Assembly: GCA_016342385.1 (NCBI GenBank)
Contig: JAEINM010000115.1
Coordinates: 1 to 10,321, forward strand
Origin: Spirochaetaceae bacterium
Lineage (GTDB): Bacteria > Spirochaetota > Spirochaetia > DSM-2461
Direction: 5' to 3'
Length of the DNA stretch: 10,321 nt
This document shows, in pieces, positions 1 to 7,399 of the stretch (positions within the stretch are counted from its first letter, which is position 1; every line of letters starts with the position of its first letter). The notes under the pieces are model-generated. The model searched no databases. It was not told where the DNA came from and saw only the letters and a list, made by a program, of their open reading frames with translations. A program made the translations under genes and the position numbers.

Positions 1-862
1 CAAAAATAAACTGGGAAATACCGATATCCGAAGCTGGATTGTCAATGAAGTGAAGGGAGGGGTCTCCGACTTCCTGCACAAAAATGAAAAAGCCGCCAAA
101 GCTCTGGAAGAGAGAATTATCAACAATGAAAAGTTGAGAAAAGAACTCAATACAGTCAAGAAAGAAGCTAAAGCGGCGGCCAAAAAGATCAGTTTGAAAA
201 TTCCGAAACTGAAAGACTGCAAATATCATCTCCCCGATGGAGAAAAAGGTGAAAACTCAACCATTTTTATTACCGAGGGACAATCGGCAACGGGATCTAT
301 GGTTTCATGCCGTGATGTCTACCTGCAGGCCATCTATTCTCTTCGTGGAAAACCATGGAATTCCTACGGGAAAAGGCGGACCGAGATCTACAAAAATGAA
401 GAACTCTATAATCTGATGATGGCTCTGGGAATTGAAAATGATATCGAAAATCTCCGATATGAGAGAATCGTTGTCGCAACAGATGCGGATAATGATGGAT
501 TTCATATCCGGAATCTTCTGCTGACTTTTTTTCTCAATTATTTCGAGGAACTGGTTATCGCCGGGCATATTCATATTCTGGAGACACCCTTATTCCGCGT
601 GCGGAATAAGAAGGAAACGCGATACTGCTACTCTGAAAAAGAGCGGGATAAAGCCTTGGGATCCATATCCTCTCCCGAAGTAACCCGGTTTAAGGGACTC
701 GGAGAGATTTCTCCAAAAGAATTCGGACAGTTTATCGGTGAAGACATTCGTCTGGTACCGGTTAATGTAAAGACCATTAAGAGCATACCGGAGACTCTGG
801 AATTTTATATGGGGAAAAACACACCTGAAAGAAGAAATTACATCATGGAGAATCTTGTTTAA
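1..862 (+). CDS. parE: DNA topoisomerase IV subunit B (ParE), 3' part; 5' end outside window
   Basis: This is the C-terminal 286 residues of a type IIA topoisomerase ATPase subunit. The frame is open to the left edge, so the true start is upstream; the GTG at 50 is only an internal valine codon. ParE hydrolyses ATP to drive strand passage by ParC, decatenating chromosomes in the cytoplasm. The TOPRIM domain is complete. Numbering from the codon at 50, it shows the metal-binding Glu at residue 76 (EGQSA), SLRGK near 97-101, the DADNDG metal-binding acidic cluster at 145-150 and RFKGLGEISPKEF further on. The wording RGKPWNSYG, TPLFRVRNKK and YCYSEKER resembles Bacteroidetes-type ParE more than GyrB, and the partner gene lacks a gyrase box. 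An oddity is Gln in place of the usual Asp in EGDSA. The stop TAA shares its last base with the ATG of parC, indicating translational coupling. Subunit identity is near certain; ParE rather than GyrB is an inference. Confidence 0.93.
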   Translation, partial: KNKLGNTDIRSWIVNEVKGGVSDFLHKNEKAAKALEERIINNEKLRKELNTVKKEAKAAAKKISLKIPKLKDCKYHLPDGEKGENSTIFITEGQSATGSMVSCRDVYLQAIYSLRGKPWNSYGKRRTEIYKNEELYNLMMALGIENDIENLRYERIVVATDADNDGFHIRNLLLTFFLNYFEELVIAGHIHILETPLFRVRNKKETRYCYSEKERDKALGSISSPEVTRFKGLGEISPKEFGQFIGEDIRLVPVNVKTIKSIPETLEFYMGKNTPERRNYIMENLV

Positions 863-2793
863 TGGCTTATGTACAGAAAATATTTGATGAAAACTTTATA
901 GAATATGCCTCCTATGTCATCAAGGACAGGGCAATCCCCCATCTTGATGACGGATTCAAACCTGTTCAGAGAAGGATTATTCAGTCTCTTATAGATGTGG
1001 ATGACGGTAAGTTCAACAAGGTAGCCAATGTTGTGGGCCATTGTATGCAGTATCATCCCCACGGAGATGCTTCGATTTATGCCGCACTGGTTAATCTGGC
1101 CAATAAAGAGCTCTTTATCGATAAACAGGGAAACTTTGGTAATATCTATACGGGAGACCCTGCTTCGGCAGCACGATATATTGAATGCCGGCTTCTTCCC
1201 TTTACAAAAAAAGTGCTTTTCAATCCTCCTATCACGGAATTTGAACCATCTTATGACGGTAGACGTCAGGAACCGATCGTGTTCCCCTGCAAAATACCTC
1301 TTGTACTCATTCTGGGTGCCGAGGGTATTGCCGTGGGGATGGCGACAAAAATTATGCCCCATAATCTGGTGGAAGTTCTGGAAGCGGAAATTGCTGTTCT
1401 GGAAGACCGGGAATTTACGGTTTATCCCGACTTTATGACCGGTGGATTCTGTGATGTTTCCAATTACAATGAAGGGAACGGGAAAATCCTTTCAAGGGCT
1501 AAGATCGAAACGAAAGATCAGAAAACCATTGTTATTAAAGAAATCCCCTATGGTACAACGACTGAATCAGTCATGGATTCAATAGAAGCGGCAGCCCGGA
1601 AAAATAAAATTCGAATTGGTGCCATAAATGATTTCACTACTGAAGAGGTAGAGATCGAGATAAAGCTGCCACGGGGCGTACATGCTGAAGATGTCGTCGA
1701 TGGACTGTATGCTTTTACCGATTGTGAAGTCTCTATCTCAACGAACCTGCTGGTTATCAAAGATAAAAATCCTGTCATAATGACCGTTCCGGAGATCATC
1801 CGCTATCATGCCGAAAACCTTCTGATCATCCTGAAAAAGGAATTGAAGCTGGAAGAGGGGCAGCTGCTCGATAAACTTCATGCCCGGACACTGGAACGGA
1901 TCTTTATCGAGGAGAGGATCTATAAACGGATTGAAGAGATGAAAACCAGAGAGGCTGTCTATCTGGCCGTGCGTACGGGTTTTGAACCTTTTTTAAAAGA
2001 GATAAAGAGGGATATTACAGAAGAGGATATTGAACGGCTCTTAAAGATTGCCATCAGAAGAATCTCTCTCTATGACATCAACAAGATGAAGAAGGAAATT
2101 GAAGAGATTAATGCCCGCTTAAAAGAGATTCGATATCATCTTAAAAATCTCAAAGATTATGCTATTGGATTCTTGAGGGGAATTGTTGAAAATGATGGGG
2201 CGCGATTTCAGAGAAGAGCGGAAATTATCTCTTTTGAGAAAGTGGATATCCGCGATGCGGCGCAGAAAAACCTCAAAGTGAAATACAATAGTGACACAGG
2301 ATACCTCGGTTATGATGTTTCCGGGGGGAAAGTCCTCTTTGATGCCTCTATTTATGATAAGGTGATAGTGATAAAAAAAGATGCCACCTATTCAGCCATG
2401 AATGTTCCGGGTAAATCATTTATCGGAAAGGGAATGCTCTACTGCGGACTGGCTGATAGGGAAACTATGGAAAACACAGTTTTCTCCCTTATCTATAGAC
2501 ATACGGAGAATGATTTTCCCTATATTAAGCGATGTAAAATCTCTCAGTTTATTATGAATAAGAGTTATGAACTGATTCCTCCTTATGGGAAGTTCATAAA
2601 GTTTACCACAAAAGAGGATGTCTCGGTTGTGGTGGACTTTAAACAGCAGAGCCTCATGCGATCTCTGGGAGATACATTTCCGGTGAATAAATATCTGATA
2701 AAAGGTGTAAAAGCCGGAGGTGTCCGATTAAAGGCAAAAGAATTTACATCGGCAAAGTTTGTAAAAACGGCTACAATAGAGAACAGTTTGTAG
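862..2793 (+). CDS. parC: DNA topoisomerase IV subunit A (ParC), complete, 643 aa
   Basis: This is the DNA-cleaving subunit that forms the heterotetramer with ParE. The winged-helix/breakage-reunion domain occupies about residues 1-470. Arg105-Tyr106 in the ARYIECRL motif is the catalytic pair, with Tyr106 the DNA-linking tyrosine. The helix with YHPHGDASIY (64-73) and the loop GMATKIMPHNL (159-169) are the family signatures. Residues 405-440 are charged and probably form the coiled-coil gate. The C-terminal beta-pinwheel (about 470-643) is short, and I see no gyrase box QRRGGKG, which supports topo IV rather than gyrase. At 643 aa it is shorter than E. coli ParC (about 750) or Bacteroidetes ParC (about 880). 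Residues matching E. coli GyrA Ser83 and Asp87 are Ala70 and Ala74. The start ATG overlaps the parE stop by one base, with GGAG at 847-850 as a plausible ribosome site. The TAG stop lies at the foot of a palindrome. Confidence 0.95.
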   Translation: MAYVQKIFDENFIEYASYVIKDRAIPHLDDGFKPVQRRIIQSLIDVDDGKFNKVANVVGHCMQYHPHGDASIYAALVNLANKELFIDKQGNFGNIYTGDPASAARYIECRLLPFTKKVLFNPPITEFEPSYDGRRQEPIVFPCKIPLVLILGAEGIAVGMATKIMPHNLVEVLEAEIAVLEDREFTVYPDFMTGGFCDVSNYNEGNGKILSRAKIETKDQKTIVIKEIPYGTTTESVMDSIEAAARKNKIRIGAINDFTTEEVEIEIKLPRGVHAEDVVDGLYAFTDCEVSISTNLLVIKDKNPVIMTVPEIIRYHAENLLIILKKELKLEEGQLLDKLHARTLERIFIEERIYKRIEEMKTREAVYLAVRTGFEPFLKEIKRDITEEDIERLLKIAIRRISLYDINKMKKEIEEINARLKEIRYHLKNLKDYAIGFLRGIVENDGARFQRRAEIISFEKVDIRDAAQKNLKVKYNSDTGYLGYDVSGGKVLFDASIYDKVIVIKKDATYSAMNVPGKSFIGKGMLYCGLADRETMENTVFSLIYRHTENDFPYIKRCKISQFIMNKSYELIPPYGKFIKFTTKEDVSVVVDFKQQSLMRSLGDTFPVNKYLIKGVKAGGVRLKAKEFTSAKFVKTATIENSL

Positions 2794-2820
2794 GGGAGAC
2801 AAGCCTTGGCTTGTCTGTCC
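2793..2820. repeat. Palindromic hairpin, possible REP-like element, between parC and folP
   Basis: Positions 2797-2805 (AGACAAGCC) and 2808-2816 (GGCTTGTCT) are perfect 9-nt inverted repeats separated by TT. Pairing extends outward to 2793-2795 / 2818-2820 with one G-G mismatch and one G-T wobble. No T-run follows, so it is not a classic intrinsic terminator. The layout TAGGGG-arm-arm-TGTCC resembles REP/MITE-type palindromes seen at gene ends in many bacteria, as I remember them. The TAG at its left foot is the parC stop codon. It could act as an mRNA-stabilising or processing hairpin between parC and folP. The palindrome is directly visible; the REP identity is inference. Confidence 0.7.
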
Positions 2821-2830
2821 TGTGATGAAA

Positions 2831-2836
2831 GAGGGA
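2831..2836 (+). promoter_or_regulatory. Ribosome binding site of folP
   Basis: GAGGGA lies 10 nt before the ATG at 2847, separated by an A-rich spacer. It supports this start. I see no convincing -35/-10 pair in the 53-nt gap before folP, so folP may be read through from parEC or from a promoter inside parC. Confidence 0.6.
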
Positions 2837-2846
2837 ACGAAAAAAA

Positions 2847-3662
2847 ATGGATCTGCATAAACTGATTTCTGAAAAGGCTCCTCTTGTGATGGGAATTATA
2901 AACTGTACTCCCGATTCTTTTTTTGAGGGAAGTCGTAAAAGTGTTGTTGAAGAGGCTCTCACAACAGCCAGGCAGATGGTCAGTGAGGGGGCTCATATTC
3001 TCGATATCGGCGGCGAATCAAGTCGCCCCGGCTCTTCCTATGTTTCTTCGGAAGAGGAGATGAATCGTGTTATCCCTGTTATCCGGGCCATCCGTCATGA
3101 GATGGATGTTCCCCTTTCCATCGATACGAGGAAAAAAGATGTTGCAGAAGCGGCCATTGAAGCGGGTGCAGACATTATTAATGACATTTCTGCTCTGAGA
3201 GATGATCCTGAACTGGCTCCTTATGCCGCAGAGCAAGATGTGCCGGTCGTTCTCATGCATATGAAAGGAACTCCGGAAAGTATGCAGAATGGACCTTTTT
3301 ATGATGATGTGCTGGTCTCTGTTAAAACAGCATTGTTAGAAGCGGCCGAGAAAGCGATGAGAGCCGGTATCAGGAGAGAAAACATTATACTTGATCCGGG
3401 AATAGGTTTTGGAAAACGGCAGGAAGATAATCTGAATCTTTTAAAGGGAATTCCTGAATTGAAAGCCCTGGGTTTTCCACTTCTTATCGGACTATCGAGA
3501 AAGAAATTTATCGGAAATATCACAGGCCGGGAAACTGAGGGGCGATTAGCGGGAACTCTGACGGCAAACTCTTTTGCCATGGTACAGGGTGCCAGTATAT
3601 TGAGAGCCCATGACGTCGGGGAAACCGTAGATATGATCAAAATGCAGAGAGAACTCTTATGA
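2847..3662 (+). CDS. folP: Dihydropteroate synthase, 271 aa
   Basis: FolP condenses 6-hydroxymethyl-dihydropterin pyrophosphate with p-aminobenzoate to give dihydropteroate in cytoplasmic folate synthesis, and is the sulfonamide target. All TIM-barrel signatures are in order: MGIINCTPDSFFEG (15-28), DIGGESSRPGS (53-63), SIDTRK (91-96), INDISALRD (111-119), VLMHMKGTP (135-143), DPGIGFGK (183-190), GLSRKKF (215-221) and RAHDV (253-257). Asp93, Asn112, Asp183, Lys219 and Arg253 match the usual pterin and pABA/phosphate-binding positions. Length is normal. The first loop has Cys in place of the common Val in NVTPDS, and FEG in place of SDGG, both within family variation. It is the first gene of the packed run, and its last four bases (ATGA) overlap the start of cdaA. 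No folB or folK is adjacent. Confidence 0.97.
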   Translation: MDLHKLISEKAPLVMGIINCTPDSFFEGSRKSVVEEALTTARQMVSEGAHILDIGGESSRPGSSYVSSEEEMNRVIPVIRAIRHEMDVPLSIDTRKKDVAEAAIEAGADIINDISALRDDPELAPYAAEQDVPVVLMHMKGTPESMQNGPFYDDVLVSVKTALLEAAEKAMRAGIRRENIILDPGIGFGKRQEDNLNLLKGIPELKALGFPLLIGLSRKKFIGNITGRETEGRLAGTLTANSFAMVQGASILRAHDVGETVDMIKMQRELL

Positions 3663-4450
3663 ACTGGTTTTCAGAAATTACAATAGTCAGAGAGGTCATC
3701 AGACCTCTTCTCGATATTCTTCTCCTGGCCATAATTATTTACAAAACATACAGTATTCTCGAAGAGTCCAGAGCCATACAGCTGATAAAAGGGGCTGTAA
3801 TCATACTGCTTATATATGCGGTGGCCTATTTCCTGAAACTCAACACTATGCTGTGGATTCTGCAGATGCTGGCTCCGGGGATTTTTATCGGTCTGGCTAT
3901 TGTTTTTCAGCCGGAGCTCCGAAAGATTTTTACTTCCATCGGCCGGGGAGAGATTTTCAATCTTCAGTCCCGTTCCAAACCTTTCATGGTGGAGTCGGTT
4001 CTCAATGCTGTGGAGATCCTGTCCAAGATGAGGAGAGGGGCGCTGATTATTTTTTCCAGAAAAGTGGGGCTTAAGCATATTACCGATACGGGTACTAAGA
4101 TTAATGCAGATCTTTCCACCAATCTAATCAGTACCATTTTCTCTCATGACACGGCTCTCCATGATGGTGCTGTCATAGTGGCCGGTGGGAAAGTTATTGC
4201 TGCCGGGTGTTTTCTACCTCTGGCCAATGAGCCCGATCTTCAGAAAAGCCTGGGAACAAGGCATCGTGCCGGTCTGGGGATGGCATCGGAGTCCGATGCA
4301 GTCGTGCTTATTCTATCGGAGGAAACCGGGGCGAAATCTCTCGCTTACGATGGAACGATTTATTACGATCTTGAAATAGATGAGATTCGTCGAGAACTGA
4401 AAAAACTCCTTCAATTTCCCGAAGATCTTAAAGAGGAGCCCTCTGCCTGA
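3659..4450 (+). CDS. cdaA: Membrane diadenylate cyclase CdaA (c-di-AMP synthase), 263 aa
   Basis: CdaA condenses two ATP molecules into the second messenger cyclic di-AMP, which governs potassium/osmotic balance and envelope homeostasis. The N-terminus has three predicted membrane helices (about residues 13-28, 42-58 and 66-83), as usual for CdaA/DacA. A linker with a helical segment follows, then a cytoplasmic DisA_N cyclase domain from about 95. The two catalytic signatures are intact: DGA at 169-171 (LHDGAVIV) and RHR at 201-203 (GTRHRAGLG). The tail SEETGAKSLAYDG also fits the family. Length is typical (about 270). The ATGA overlap with folP and the TGATG overlap with the YbbR gene imply coupled translation; GAGAG near 3647-3651 may be the ribosome site. 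The cdaA-ybbR pairing is the standard arrangement in Firmicutes and many spirochaetes. Also called dacA. Confidence 0.96.
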   Translation: MNWFSEITIVREVIRPLLDILLLAIIIYKTYSILEESRAIQLIKGAVIILLIYAVAYFLKLNTMLWILQMLAPGIFIGLAIVFQPELRKIFTSIGRGEIFNLQSRSKPFMVESVLNAVEILSKMRRGALIIFSRKVGLKHITDTGTKINADLSTNLISTIFSHDTALHDGAVIVAGGKVIAAGCFLPLANEPDLQKSLGTRHRAGLGMASESDAVVLILSEETGAKSLAYDGTIYYDLEIDEIRRELKKLLQFPEDLKEEPSA

Positions 4451-5418
4451 TGCTGAAAAAATCTTTTTTTATCCGTCTTATGGATAACTGGCCAGTCAAG
4501 ATTCTCTCACTCTTCGCCGGAATTATTCTCTTTGCCCTCTACCGAATAAACACTCTGGAAGAGCGATTTTTCACTGTTCCTCTACAGATCCAGATCAATG
4601 ATAATTTTGTTTCAGTGGATAATTCTGTAGAAAAAGTGAGGATCCGGATCCGGGGAAACGAGGAAGATATCTATTCTGTGCTGGAGGAGGATGTGGCGGC
4701 ATATATTGACCTTACATCCAAAGTCAGTGAAGGAGAATTTGAAGCCCCCATTCTTATTAAAAAGAAAGGCTCCGCTCTGAATGTTAAAAATATGGAAATT
4801 CTGGTGGATCCTATTAATGCCCGTACTCATCTGGAGCAGAAACTGACCCGGTCCATAGTTGTTCAACCCAAGCTGAACGGATTTCCTCTGGCAGGTTATC
4901 AGCTCGATCAGTATTATATTACTCCTTCGGCCGTTACGGTGACAGGCCCTCGGTCCCAGGTGGAGGAATTGCAGTTTATTCCCACTGAAGATATAGATCT
5001 TATGGGCCGATATGAGGATTTTTCCGTTGGTTCAAGATTGATCCATGTGAGTGAGGATATTACATTTCTAGCGGGAGATGTCGTCGAATTTTCCGGTGTA
5101 ATCACCGAGCAGATTGTTATCCGGACCATAGCGGATATCAATATTGTCACTGTTGATCTTAAAGATAACCTGCTGATAAATGGAATCCTGCCCAAAGCCA
5201 CTATCAAGGTACAGGGAACGCAGCAGAGAATGGAGAAAATAAAACTTCAGAATCTTCAGTTCACTGTGGACTGTTCGGGAATCAGAACACCTGGATCGTA
5301 TAATCTTCCGGTTTTTGTAGATATTCCCGATGATTTAACGGCTCTGACCTATAATCCGCCAAGAGTGGAGTTCGATGTCATTCCGCTTTCTGAGTCCGAT
5401 GAGGCAGGTACCCCATGA
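4450..5418 (+). CDS. cdaR: YbbR-domain protein, CdaR-like partner of CdaA, 322 aa
   Basis: YbbR proteins sit in the membrane with a large extracytoplasmic part and, in Firmicutes, bind CdaA and modulate c-di-AMP production. Here a short basic N-terminus is followed by a single membrane anchor (about residues 14-32, including WPVKILSLFAGIILFAL). Roughly three YbbR repeats follow, each with a similar beta core: VRIRIRGNEEDIYSV (63-77), VTVTGPRSQVEEL (162-174) and ATIKVQGTQQRMEKI (250-264). There is no C-terminal cytoplasmic domain. The start ATG shares one base with the cdaA stop, and GAGGAG at 4433-4438 lies upstream. The final ATGA overlaps acpS. Family assignment is strong from the repeat pattern and from its position beside cdaA. 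Regulation of CdaA is inferred from other species, and the direction of control in spirochaetes is not known to me. Confidence 0.9.
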   Translation: MLKKSFFIRLMDNWPVKILSLFAGIILFALYRINTLEERFFTVPLQIQINDNFVSVDNSVEKVRIRIRGNEEDIYSVLEEDVAAYIDLTSKVSEGEFEAPILIKKKGSALNVKNMEILVDPINARTHLEQKLTRSIVVQPKLNGFPLAGYQLDQYYITPSAVTVTGPRSQVEELQFIPTEDIDLMGRYEDFSVGSRLIHVSEDITFLAGDVVEFSGVITEQIVIRTIADINIVTVDLKDNLLINGILPKATIKVQGTQQRMEKIKLQNLQFTVDCSGIRTPGSYNLPVFVDIPDDLTALTYNPPRVEFDVIPLSESDEAGTP

Positions 5419-5798
5419 TATACGGAATAGGAATTGATCTGACCAATATTGAGCGCTTCGAGAAATGGATTGATAATGAAACCTTCTGTAGTCGATACTT
5501 TGCGGAAGAGGAACTTTTATATATCAGGTCCCGGGGCCGAGGAGCCGTTTACTCATTGGCCGCGGGTTTTGCAGCAAAAGAAGCCTTTGGTAAAGCAATG
5601 GGAACAGGCCTGGCCGGAATGAGTCTTAAAGGGATTACTGTGTTGAGGAATGAGAAAGGAAAGCCTTATTTTCAATTTGATAATGCCATATGGGAAAAAC
5701 TGGAATTATGCGGGAAGGGCCCTGTTGTTCACCTTTCTCTGTCTCACGAATCACAATGGGCTATAGCTCAAGTCATAATTGAGGTGAAAAATGGCTGA
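5415..5798 (+). CDS. acpS: Holo-[acyl-carrier-protein] synthase, 127 aa
   Basis: AcpS transfers the 4'-phosphopantetheine arm of coenzyme A to the serine of apo-ACP, activating it for fatty acid synthesis in the cytoplasm. The protein has the normal length and motifs of a group I phosphopantetheinyl transferase: GIGIDLTNIERF at 4-15 with Mg-binding Asp8; FAAKEAFGKAMGTG at 52-65 with Mg-binding Glu56; and the late LSLSHE motif before the C-terminal strand. The start lies in an ATGA overlap with the ybbR/cdaR stop. The 3' end overlaps the next gene by 8 nt, and its GAGGTG at 5781-5786 doubles as that gene's ribosome site. Nothing in the sequence suggests loss of activity. Placement directly after the c-di-AMP genes is also recalled for Borrelia. 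Confidence 0.96.
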   Translation: MIYGIGIDLTNIERFEKWIDNETFCSRYFAEEELLYIRSRGRGAVYSLAAGFAAKEAFGKAMGTGLAGMSLKGITVLRNEKGKPYFQFDNAIWEKLELCGKGPVVHLSLSHESQWAIAQVIIEVKNG

Positions 5799-6648
5799 AT
5801 CGGTAAAAATCTCTTTCTATGCTAAAAATAAAACAGTTTGTCCTGTTTGCGATGAGGAATTCTATAAAGAAAATCTTCTGTCCGGAGGGGGGAGAATGAA
5901 TGCCGGAGATTTGACTCCGGAAATGCACCGCCTCTATGAGCCGACACAGAAATATGGAAAAGTCTATCCCTTAATATATCCGGTTACGGTTTGCCCATCC
6001 TGTTTAACCGCAGCTTTCGATAAAGATTTTCTTGAATTGAAAACGGCCACTGTGCTGAAATTGAAAGAATCCCAGTCTGACAGAATCCAGACTATCAATA
6101 ACCTTTTTCCCCAATTAGATTTTACTCGGAACAGAGGACTAAAAGAGGGTATTGCCTCCTATATTCTCGCAATGATCAGTTATGATTCATTCCCGGTGGA
6201 AAAGGTTCCCACTTTTAAACAGGCAATGACCACTTTGAGGGCCGCCTGGTTATGCCGCCATATGGAAGAAGAAGTCAAAGGGGAAAATTATGATTATCTG
6301 GCTCGTGTTTTCTATAGAAAAGCGGCATTTTTTTACAGACAGGTCGTACAGAATGAGCAGACAGGAAAGGAATCAATTGAAGATGTCGGAAATTTCGGAC
6401 CCGATATAGATAATAACTATGGTTTTGATGGTGTTCTCTATCTGACTGGGTATCTGGAATATAAATATGGTCAGAAAGAAGATGAATCTGTTCGTCTTAA
6501 TCGTCTGAGGAGTTCCATGACTGTGGTCTCCCGGATTGTGGGAATGAGAAAGTCATCAAAATCCAAGCCCTCAGTCCTTGTGGATAATGCCATTGAACTT
6601 CATGGTCAGATTAAAAAGGAAATAAAGAGGATTGAAGAAAACACGTAA
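5791..6648 (+). CDS. DUF2225-family protein with CxxC zinc-ribbon-like N-terminus, 285 aa
   Basis: The function is unknown. Two cysteine pairs, C17-P-V-C20 and C68-P-S-C71, bracket a short insert and probably bind one zinc ion. The surrounding pattern (CPVC, EEFY, Arg, Asp, LYEPTQKYGKVYPLIYPVTVCPSC) matches the DUF2225 family, found in Firmicutes and spirochaetes. The remainder (about residues 85-285) looks mostly alpha-helical. It contains a Tyr/Phe/Arg-rich stretch near 165-190 that could be a TPR-like helical pair, and a basic tail. No signal peptide or membrane segment is visible, so it is probably cytoplasmic. The ATG at 5791 has GAGGTG four bases upstream inside acpS. The 3' end overlaps truA by 17 nt. 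The steady linkage to acpS and truA suggests a housekeeping role, but I cannot name one. Confidence 0.82.
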   Translation: MAESVKISFYAKNKTVCPVCDEEFYKENLLSGGGRMNAGDLTPEMHRLYEPTQKYGKVYPLIYPVTVCPSCLTAAFDKDFLELKTATVLKLKESQSDRIQTINNLFPQLDFTRNRGLKEGIASYILAMISYDSFPVEKVPTFKQAMTTLRAAWLCRHMEEEVKGENYDYLARVFYRKAAFFYRQVVQNEQTGKESIEDVGNFGPDIDNNYGFDGVLYLTGYLEYKYGQKEDESVRLNRLRSSMTVVSRIVGMRKSSKSKPSVLVDNAIELHGQIKKEIKRIEENT

Positions 6649-7399
6649 TATTAGATTGGATCTTTCCTATGACGGTACTGATTTTCAGGGCTGGCAGATA
6701 CAAACTGGTGGCCGAACCATTCAGGGAGAAATAGAAAAAGCTCTGAAATCACTCCATGGAAGAGATGTCCCCTTATTTGGTTCGGGAAGAACCGATTCCG
6801 GTGTTCATGCCACAGGTCAGGTAGCCAATTTTCACAGTGACATCGGTTCTATTCCTGAAGAGCGATTCCGGGAAGCTGTTAATTCTCATCTACCCAGAGA
6901 TATCCGGGTAATGAGAAGCCGGGTTGTTCCCGAATCCTTTCATTCAAGGTATGATGCCAGAGTGAGAGTTTATAAGTATTATCTTCTTCACAGTGACGCA
7001 GGATCGGCCCATTTGAGAAATTACTGTTACCTTACAAGAAGTAAATTTGATATTCAGCATTTAAATCGATTGGCTTCTCCCATTGTCGGGATTCATGATT
7101 TCACTACATTTGCGGCAGCAAGAGATGAGAACGAATCTAAAATACGGGATATTTTCAGTGCTGCTTTTTATCCTGAGGGAAATTTTATTGTCTTTAAGGT
7201 TGCAGGTAACGCTTTCCTCTGGAGAATGATCCGCTCTTTGACCGGTACCATAATCAATCTGGCTGCCGCTGGAGAGAAAGCAGGAAAAATGGAAGAACTT
7301 TTAGCTGCAAAAGACCGCTCAGCCGTCGGTCCGACAGCTCCAGCAAGAGGACTATTTTTACATAAGGTTTTATATGAAACAGAAACAGATATTTACTGA
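6632..7399 (+). CDS. truA: tRNA pseudouridine(38-40) synthase TruA, 255 aa, TTG start
   Basis: TruA isomerises uridines 38-40 in the anticodon arm of tRNAs. The signature GSGRTDSGVHATGQVANF carries the catalytic Asp55. The N-terminal LSYDGTDFQGWQ and the late FLWRMIRSLTGTI are also classic TruA segments, and length is normal. The start is a TTG at 6632 inside the DUF2225 gene, because no in-frame ATG or GTG lies between it and the conserved LDLSYDG. The next TTG would cut into the first beta strand. AAAGGA at 6615-6620 is 11 nt upstream, and AGAGGA is closer, so the exact ribosome site is uncertain. The 3' end overlaps the next gene by 26 nt. Confidence 0.95.
   Translation: MKKTRNIRLDLSYDGTDFQGWQIQTGGRTIQGEIEKALKSLHGRDVPLFGSGRTDSGVHATGQVANFHSDIGSIPEERFREAVNSHLPRDIRVMRSRVVPESFHSRYDARVRVYKYYLLHSDAGSAHLRNYCYLTRSKFDIQHLNRLASPIVGIHDFTTFAAARDENESKIRDIFSAAFYPEGNFIVFKVAGNAFLWRMIRSLTGTIINLAAAGEKAGKMEELLAAKDRSAVGPTAPARGLFLHKVLYETETDIY

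Noticed and set aside
50..862. GTG at 50 as the true start of the first gene
   Set aside because: The frame stays open to the left edge with family-like residues (KLGNTDIRSW), so the gene begins outside the window.
859..1362. Minus-strand open frame of 167 codons inside parC
   Set aside because: It lies opposite the most conserved part of ParC, has no recognisable motif and no ribosome site I could see; it is a codon-bias shadow.
2583..2996. Minus-strand open frame spanning the parC-folP junction
   Set aside because: It covers conserved ends of two real genes and the palindrome, and shows no family signature; treated as chance.
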